From JBCCXL01 sp039191605 (GTDB lineage: Bacteria > Acidobacteriota > Thermoanaerobaculia > Multivoradales > JAHZIX01): a stretch of DNA of 64,000 nucleotides. The stretch's first letter is position 1; each line of letters opens with the position of its first letter. Positions 58,574 to 64,000 of this stretch are shown in pieces. The stretch spans positions 234,268-298,267 of the forward strand of contig JBCCXL010000007.1 of assembly GCA_039191605.1 (NCBI GenBank), read 5' to 3'. Below the pieces are notes generated by a model that was given only the letters and a program-made list of their open reading frames with translations, was not told the DNA's origin and did not search any database. Both the position numbers and the translations under genes were made by a program.

Positions 58574-59523
58574 CGCCGGCGCGTAAGGAGGGCTTGGAGG
58601 CGGTGACTCTGGGCAAGGATCTGCTGGGGATCTCGGATCTCAACCCACAGCAGGTAGAGCTGATTCTCGATACTGCGGAATCCTTTCGGGCGGTGTCCAA
58701 GCGACCGGTGAAGAAGGTGCCGACCCTGCGGGGCAAGACGGTGATCAACCTCTTCTTCGAGTCATCCACCCGCACTCGCTCCAGCTTCGAGATCGCGGAG
58801 AAGAGGCTGTCCGCCGACGGGCTCAATTTCTCCGCTTCGTCCTCGGCGCTGAGCAAGGGCGAGAGCCTGATCGACACCGCCCTCAACCTGCAGGCGATGG
58901 CGCCGGACCTGATCGTGATTCGCCACATGCATCCGGGGGTGCCCCACATGCTGGCCCGGCAGCTGGCTGCGGGGGTGATCAACGCCGGCGACGGCGCCCA
59001 CCAGCACCCGACCCAGGCGCTGCTGGATGCCTTCACCATTCGCGACCACAAGGGCACCCTGGCGGGGCTCAAGGTCGCCATCATTGGCGATATCGAGCAC
59101 AGCCGAGTGGTGCGCTCGAACATTCAGCTGCTCACCATGATGGGCTCCCAGGTGGTGGTCGCCGGTCCTCGCACCATGATGCCGCTGGCGGTGGAGAGCC
59201 TCGGGGCGACCGCCTGCTACGACCTGGAAGAGGCCCTGGACGGCGCCGACGTGGTGATGATGCTGCGGGTTCAGCTGGAGCGCCAGAGCCGGGTGTTGAT
59301 GCCTTCGGTGCGAGATTACTTCGCTCTCTTCGGCCTCACTACCGCTCATCTGGAGCTCGCCGCTCCGGACGCCATCGTGATGCATCCTGGGCCGATGAAT
59401 CGGGGCGTAGAGATCTCCAGTGAGGTCGCCGACGGTCCGGTATCGGTGATCCTGGAGCAGGTGGAGGCGGGAGTCGCCGTGCGGATGGCGCTGCTTTACC
59501 TGCTGTGCAGCCCGCAAGAGTGA
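58570..59523 (+). CDS. pyrB: Aspartate carbamoyltransferase catalytic chain
   Basis: Joins carbamoyl phosphate and aspartate, the first committed step of UMP synthesis. A 317-residue protein with the carbamoyl phosphate motif FFESSTRTRSSFE (about 55-67), HQHPTQALLDAFTI and VVMMLRVQLERQ, and the end HPGPMNRGVEI. Length is normal. It overlaps pyrR and lies 130 bases before pyrC. Confidence 0.96.
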   Translation: MTPARKEGLEAVTLGKDLLGISDLNPQQVELILDTAESFRAVSKRPVKKVPTLRGKTVINLFFESSTRTRSSFEIAEKRLSADGLNFSASSSALSKGESLIDTALNLQAMAPDLIVIRHMHPGVPHMLARQLAAGVINAGDGAHQHPTQALLDAFTIRDHKGTLAGLKVAIIGDIEHSRVVRSNIQLLTMMGSQVVVAGPRTMMPLAVESLGATACYDLEEALDGADVVMMLRVQLERQSRVLMPSVRDYFALFGLTTAHLELAAPDAIVMHPGPMNRGVEISSEVADGPVSVILEQVEAGVAVRMALLYLLCSPQE

Positions 59524-59653
59524 ATACCGGTCCCCAACGAAAACCGCCTCGGGCAATGAGCGCGGCCCCGATGCCTTGCGAGCCGAAGAATCTGCTGGAC
59601 TCAAGAAGCCATTAAGAAACCTATCGCGAACCGCCGGAGAGAGTGACCCACCG

Positions 59654-60976
59654 ATGACTCCAAAGGATTTTGTCGATCCCTTCTACCACCAGGCCCCGCC
59701 TCTGCTGCTGCGCGGCGGACGGGTGGTGGACCCCAGTCAAGATCTCGACGGCATCGGTGACCTGCTGCTGCGGGATGGCCGAGTCGAGGCCATCGGCGAG
59801 AGCGTGGACGCTCCGGCGGACGCCGAGGTGATGGATATCCAGGGCAAGGTGGTGTGTCCCGGTTTCCTGGACATGCACGTGCACCTGAGGGAGCCCGGCC
59901 AGGAATACAAGGAGACGGTGGAGACCGGCGTGCGCTCCGCCGCCGCCGGGGGCTTCACCGCCGTCGCCTGCATGGCGAATACCGCGCCGGTGAACGACAA
60001 CCCCTCCGTCACCCGCCATATCCTCCAGGAGGCCCATCGGGCTCAGCTGGCCCGGGTCTATCCCATCGGTTCCGTCTCCAAGGGCATGAAGGGCGAGGAG
60101 CTGGCGGAGATCGGCGCGATGAGCCGGGTCGGCGCCGTCGCCTTCTCCGACGACGGGCTCCCGGTTCACAACTCGGAGCTGATGCGACGTGCGCTGCTCT
60201 ACGCGCAGCACTTCGACGTGCCGGTGATCCAGCACGCGGAAGATCTGGTGCTCACCGGGTCCGGGGTGATGCACGAGGGGGAATGGTCCACCCGTCTCGG
60301 CCTTCCGGGCATCCCCGGAGCCTCTGAGGACGTGGTGGTGGCCCGGGATCTGCTGCTGGCGGAAGACACCGGTGGGCACTACCACGTCGCCCATCTCTCC
60401 ACCGCCAGGGCCCTGCGGCTGGTCAAAGAAGCCCGTCGCCACGGCGTCCGGGTGACCTGCGAGGTCACTCCCCATCACCTGCTTCTCACCGACGAAGAAG
60501 TGCACCGCCGCAGCTTCTCTAGCGACGTCAAGATGAAGCCGCCGCTGCGCTCGGAATCCGACCGCGAGGCCCTGGTGGCGGGATTGGCGGACGGATCCAT
60601 CGACGTCATCGCCACCGATCATGCGCCCCATCACCCGGACGAGAAGAAGGTTCAATTTTCCTGCTCTCCCTTCGGCATCCTCGGCCTGGAGACCTGTGTC
60701 TCTCTCTGCCTGGACCGGCTGGTGAGGCCCGGGCACGTCACCCTGAGCCGACTGGTGGAGCTGCTTTCCACCAACCCTGCACAAATCCTGCGGGTTTCTG
60801 GAGGCACGCTGGCTCCCGGCTCGGTAGCGGACGTCACCCTGCTGGAGCTTGACCGCGACGTCACCGTGGACGTCCAGAGCTTCCACAGCAAATCCCGCAA
60901 CTCGCCCTTCGACGGCCTCGAGCTGAAGGGAGCGGCCGTCGGCACGATCCTCGCCGGGCGGCGGGTGTCGATCTAA
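59654..60976 (+). CDS. pyrC: Dihydroorotase, type I
   Basis: A 440-residue zinc amidohydrolase closing carbamoyl aspartate to dihydroorotate. Zinc ligands are in DMHVHLREPGQEYKETVETG (about 75-92), later His in VAHLSTARAL and in CEVTPHHLLL, and the Asp in ATDHAPHHPDEK. ATG 59654 is used, with a GGAGAGAG purine run before it, rather than an upstream start with an unconserved leader. Third gene of the pyr cluster. Confidence 0.95.
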   Translation: MTPKDFVDPFYHQAPPLLLRGGRVVDPSQDLDGIGDLLLRDGRVEAIGESVDAPADAEVMDIQGKVVCPGFLDMHVHLREPGQEYKETVETGVRSAAAGGFTAVACMANTAPVNDNPSVTRHILQEAHRAQLARVYPIGSVSKGMKGEELAEIGAMSRVGAVAFSDDGLPVHNSELMRRALLYAQHFDVPVIQHAEDLVLTGSGVMHEGEWSTRLGLPGIPGASEDVVVARDLLLAEDTGGHYHVAHLSTARALRLVKEARRHGVRVTCEVTPHHLLLTDEEVHRRSFSSDVKMKPPLRSESDREALVAGLADGSIDVIATDHAPHHPDEKKVQFSCSPFGILGLETCVSLCLDRLVRPGHVTLSRLVELLSTNPAQILRVSGGTLAPGSVADVTLLELDRDVTVDVQSFHSKSRNSPFDGLELKGAAVGTILAGRRVSI

Positions 60977-61557
60977 GGCACCCTCACCAGGGGGGGGAAT
61001 CTTCCTGGTGCTGGCGCTGGGGCTCAGCTTTGCCGCTCCGGCATGCGGCAACAGCCCATCGCCTTCGAGCCAGCTCGCTGGTTTTCGTGACGAAGGAGGA
61101 GAGCTGGCGATTCGTCTCACGGCGCCTGCCTCGCGGTGCCGACTCCGCGGTGGCGACTCCATAGTCTCAGCCTCGCACCGAGACATCGTGAGGCGGTTGG
61201 GGAAGCAGGGAGGACGAGGACTGGGCAGAATCTTCGTGGTTCGCGTCATCGCGGCGTGTACCGTCCTCACTGGATCTAACGCACCTTAACGCCGGGCGTT
61301 TCTCGAGAGCTATTTCCACCGTCGCTGAGGGCGCCTGCCGTCGCCGAGGGCTCCGCCGCGAGGATCTGGTACGATCAACAGCCCTTTGGCTATGGGCATT
61401 TAGCTAGGGCTTCTTTCCATGCCCGCCGTCCTGAGCCAGCACTCCTGCTGCTGAATCGTGATCCTGATGGGAAATCCTCTGAGGTAATACCTCTGAGGTC
61501 ACCCTCTCAGGCCGTCCCCTGAAGCCATCCTCTGAGCCCAACGAGAGAACCTCAATC
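60977..61557. other. Long gap with possible broken lipoprotein start and degenerate repeats
   Basis: 580 bases without a firm gene. At 61008 a frame reads LVLALGLSFAAPACGNSPSP, which looks like a lipoprotein signal peptide, but the frame that follows is unlike the neighbouring proteins and ends at 61289; it may be a gene remnant. At about 61475-61540 there are four loose copies of a 13-base unit of the type CCTCTGAGG. Otherwise nothing is recognisable. Confidence 0.35.
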
Positions 61558-62388
61558 GTGCCGGAATCCGTCCCATCCTCCGAAGAGCTGCTCGAAGTTG
61601 CGATCCTCGCGGCTCGTCGAGCTGGGGCTTTGCAGCAGGAGGCCTTTCGGGATCAGAGCCTTGAGGTGGGGGAGAAGGGGCGCAACGACTTCGTGACCGA
61701 GGTGGATCGAGAGAGCGAACGGCGCATCGTCGAAACCCTCCAGCGCCGCTTCCCGGACCACGCGGTATTGGGTGAAGAAGGGGGCTGGGTCGCGGGTTAC
61801 GAAGAGTCCGCCAAGGCTTCGGGCTCGGTGCGCTGGATCGTCGACCCCCTGGACGGAACTACCAACTTCATCCAGGGCTTGCCTTATTTTTGCGTTTCCA
61901 TCGCCTGTGAGGTCGAGGGGGAGCTGGAGGCCGCCTGTATCCTCGATCCGATCCGCGGAGATCTCTTCAGCGCCCGTCGCGGCGCCGGTGCTTTTCTCGG
62001 CTCTCGGCGCCTGCGCATCGAGCGAGAGAGCGGAGTGGACGGCGCTTTCCTCGCCACCGGCTTTCCCTTTCGCGCCGGCGAGAGCGTTTTGGATCCTTAC
62101 CTCCAGAGCTTTCGAACCCTCTCCCTGAGGGTGCGCGGTATGCGCCGCTGCGGCGCCGCGGCCCTGGACCTGGCGAATACCGCCGCGGGAATCTTCGACG
62201 GCTTTTGGGAGTTTCGACTCTCGGCCTGGGACGTCGCCGCCGGCGTTCTATTGATTCGAGAAGCCGGCGGAGTCGTGAGTGACGTCGAGGGAGGCCAGAA
62301 TTTCCTCGAGACCGGCGATATCCTGGCCGGCGCCCCCGCCGTCCATCGCGACCTCCTGGAGGTCATGGCAGCCCCGGTCCTGGTTTAG
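61558..62388 (+). CDS. Inositol monophosphatase family protein
   Basis: A 276-residue Mg-dependent phosphatase of the SuhB/IMPase family. It has the metal motifs GEEGG (near residue 71), WIVDPLDGTTNFIQGLPYF (about 98-116) and WDVAAGVLLIREAGG (about 224). The GTG start lies after an AACGAGAGAAC run. Such enzymes act on inositol phosphates or other sugar phosphates, and some bind NusA and ribosomal RNA operons. Between pyrC and the M23 gene it appears to be a single-gene unit. Confidence 0.93.
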   Translation: MPESVPSSEELLEVAILAARRAGALQQEAFRDQSLEVGEKGRNDFVTEVDRESERRIVETLQRRFPDHAVLGEEGGWVAGYEESAKASGSVRWIVDPLDGTTNFIQGLPYFCVSIACEVEGELEAACILDPIRGDLFSARRGAGAFLGSRRLRIERESGVDGAFLATGFPFRAGESVLDPYLQSFRTLSLRVRGMRRCGAAALDLANTAAGIFDGFWEFRLSAWDVAAGVLLIREAGGVVSDVEGGQNFLETGDILAGAPAVHRDLLEVMAAPVLV

Positions 62389-62657
62389 GCAGAAGAGATC
62401 TGCGGCGCCTGGGGGGCTGGCGCGACGTAGAAGGCCTCGGCTCTCTGAATCCCTTTGTCGCCGCCGCTTCGAACAGGACCACAGCAGAGAAGATCCTGAA
62501 TCCAGCACCCTTCGTCCATCCGCCTTCTTGATACCGCTGATTCCTCTTGGCAGCTTCTTCTAAGAGCGACAGCAGCCGGCAAAGGTCAACTTGCCGCGAA
62601 GAGCTCGAGCCTCCATCAATTCATCCACCCAGCCCTCCCGACGAAAGTTAGATCCCC

Positions 62658-63710
62658 GTGTCCAGCAAGAAGAACGAGCGCTTCGAGATTCAGATCCACC
62701 CCGGCGATATTCGCCGCGGGGTGCGCTATCTCTTCTTGTCGCGACGGCAGCTAGGGATCTGGGCCGCTGGGGTGTTGCTCTACTTCGCCTTTATCGGCAT
62801 CGCCCTCTGGCTCGCCCCGGGGGTGATCGCAAATCGCTTCAGCGTGCGGGAATACCGCGCATTGATGGTGGAGAGAGAGCAGGCGGGCAAGGAGCTTCAG
62901 CCGCTGGTGGAGCGCCTGCGGGAGCTCGACACCGAGGTGCGCTCCCTGCGGCTGACCATGGACCGCATCTACCTGGCCTACGGCTTGGAGAGCGACCAAT
63001 CGGTGGGGCAGGGCGGCTACCCGCTGCCGGCGGTCAACCCGCCGGAGGGATCGATCTACGCCGGAACCGTGCGCGAGGCGGCGCAGCTCCACCGCGGAGT
63101 CTCGGAGCAGCTGGAGGTGCTGGACGCCTTCACCCGGGAGGTCCAGAGCTTCGAGCAGAACCGCCGGGCGCAGATCCTCACCACGCCGTCCATCTGCCCG
63201 GTAGACCGCGCCCGCTACGTCCTCACCAGCCCCTTCGGCAATCGCCGCAACCCCTTCACCAACGGCGTCGACTTCCACGCCGGCATCGATCTCGCGGCGC
63301 AGGAGGGGACCCCCATCTTCGCCCCGGCGGACGCCACCGTGGTCTTCGCCGGCCGCTACCCGCTGCGTCGCAGCGCCGCCTGGTGGCGCTACGGGAATCT
63401 GGTGGTGTTGCAGCACGGAGGCGATTTTGTGAGCCTCTACGCCCACTGCCGAGAGGTGCTGGTGCGCAAGGGGCAGCGGGTGCAGCAGGGGGATGAGATC
63501 GCTACCGTCGGCAATACCGGATTGTCTACAAACCCGCATCTGCATTACGAAATCCGGAGGCGGGACGAGAGTGGTAAGCTGGTGCCCGTCGATCCGCGAA
63601 TCTATATGTTGGATCTCGAGCTGACGGACCAGGAAAAGGGTCTGGTCGCTAGTCGCAACGCTCCGAGCTTCGACGATTTCGAGCCCCTACCTCGCACCAT
63701 CGCCCGCTGA
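62658..63710 (+). CDS. M23-family metallopeptidase, membrane-anchored
   Basis: A 350-residue protein starting at GTG 62658. One membrane helix (QLGIWAAGVLLYFAFIGIALW, about 31-51) anchors it, a coiled coil (about 65-120) follows, then the LytM/M23 domain. Zinc and catalytic residues are in FHAGIDLA (His and Asp, about 214), YAHC and NPHLHYEIR. It would cut peptidoglycan cross-links in the periplasm, or act as an activator of amidases. It is followed after 54 bases by a bactofilin-like gene, a common pairing. Confidence 0.93.
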   Translation: MSSKKNERFEIQIHPGDIRRGVRYLFLSRRQLGIWAAGVLLYFAFIGIALWLAPGVIANRFSVREYRALMVEREQAGKELQPLVERLRELDTEVRSLRLTMDRIYLAYGLESDQSVGQGGYPLPAVNPPEGSIYAGTVREAAQLHRGVSEQLEVLDAFTREVQSFEQNRRAQILTTPSICPVDRARYVLTSPFGNRRNPFTNGVDFHAGIDLAAQEGTPIFAPADATVVFAGRYPLRRSAAWWRYGNLVVLQHGGDFVSLYAHCREVLVRKGQRVQQGDEIATVGNTGLSTNPHLHYEIRRRDESGKLVPVDPRIYMLDLELTDQEKGLVASRNAPSFDDFEPLPRTIAR

Positions 63711-63764
63711 GCCGAGCGGCCTTTCGCCGCGAATGTCGTCGATGTGGGCTGGGAGAATAGACTC

Positions 63765-63959
63765 ATGGCCAGAAGCCCAAGGGAAGATGAATCCCATCCC
63801 ACGATGATCATCCCGGAAGGGACGGAAATCGAGGTCGATCGCCACGGTCAGCTCTCGGTGCGAGCGCCGGGCAATCTGGTGATCCAGAATTCGGGTCATT
63901 ACGGCAATCTGGAATCCGTTCGCGGGGGGGGCCGGGAGGGGCCGGGGGGGGGGGGGTAA
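63765..63959 (+). CDS. Bactofilin-like protein, cut by low-quality sequence
   Basis: From ATG 63765 the frame reads MARSPREDESHPTMIIPEGT then EIEVDRHGQLSVRAPGNLVIQNSGHYGNLESV. The end has the beta-helix rise and fall of a bactofilin, a cytoskeletal protein often next to M23 peptidases. From about 63921 the sequence becomes almost pure G and the frame ends at 63959. That part is not believable, so the real gene probably continues beyond the window. Confidence is limited by the short readable part. Confidence 0.5.
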   Translation: MARSPREDESHPTMIIPEGTEIEVDRHGQLSVRAPGNLVIQNSGHYGNLESVRGGGREGPGGGG

Positions 63960-64000
63960 GAGGGGAGGGTGGGCTGCGCCGGGGCCACCAACCTGGCGGG
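63918..64000. other. G-rich window end, probably sequencing error
   Basis: Runs of G of 7, 11 and similar lengths (for example around 63921-63957) replace the balanced composition before them. Such G-runs are typical of two-colour sequencing errors at contig ends. Features in this stretch should not be trusted. Confidence 0.6.

Noticed and set aside
1..64000. CRISPR arrays
   Set aside because: No regularly spaced identical repeats with unique spacers were seen; all repeats found are short tandems or single palindromes.

Overview
The window is about 64 kb of GC-rich DNA from a diderm (Gram-negative) bacterium. It encodes BamA, OmpH/Skp, LpxD, FabZ and LpxA, so the cell has an outer membrane with lipid A. 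The exosortase H pair, two DUF481 outer-membrane proteins, many exported TPR proteins, and a secreted protein ending in a GFESG...W tail fit a member of the Acidobacteriota, possibly Thermoanaerobaculia. That placement is inference from gene content; no rRNA gene is present. Most genes have good Shine-Dalgarno sites, tight operons and uniform GC-rich codon use.

Layout. 0-4.2 kb: outer-membrane and lipid A operon (bamA end, ompH, lpxD, fabZ, lpxA, a Gfo/Idh oxidoreductase). 4.4-7.4 kb: mtnP-surE-pcm-apt, a salvage and repair cluster. 7.7-9.0 kb: tRNA-Arg(CCT) followed at once by a DUF2156 aminoacyl-transferase-like gene. 9.1-10.8 kb: small membrane proteins, a REP-like palindrome and an M15-like peptidase. 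10.8-14.7 kb: aldo/keto reductase, a divergent Nramp transporter and a TPR lipoprotein-like exported protein. 15-21.5 kb: a carbamoyltransferase with an extra C-terminal domain, then a 1386-residue secreted beta-propeller/PKD/di-heme protein. 21.5-29.6 kb: a flavodoxin-like protein, a Cpx-type two-component system, and a divergent four-gene MacAB-TolC-type efflux operon with three TTWAC-like direct repeats between them. 29.6-32.5 kb: a TetR-SnoaL-SDR cassette flanked by an imperfect direct repeat of the macB 3' end. 32.5-32.9 kb: a UPF0175 antitoxin with a wrecked partner toxin.

33-41.3 kb is the most unusual part. It is a one-strand block of a DUF481 outer-membrane protein, a membrane-anchored CHAT-family caspase-like protease with both catalytic residues, an exported protein of unknown family, and two paralogous exported TPR proteins. 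41.4-48.9 kb: a lipoprotein hydrolase, GlnRS fused to a YqeY-like domain, a second DUF481 protein, a nitrilase-family protein lacking the catalytic lysine, and a TPR protein preceded by a 61-residue peptide with three GxxIDP repeats. 49.2-52 kb: a Cys-rich secreted protein, an OmpA-like protein and a TPR protein. 52-57.6 kb: SMC with an acidic insert, and the exosortase H pair. 57.9-61 kb: pyrR-pyrB-pyrC. 61.5-64 kb: suhB, an M23 peptidase and the start of a bactofilin-like gene, which runs into a G-rich stretch that looks like sequencing error.

Limits: no database search was run. Family calls rest on motifs, length and context read from the translated sequence. Functions for the CHAT block, the repeat peptide and several TPR proteins are unknown.
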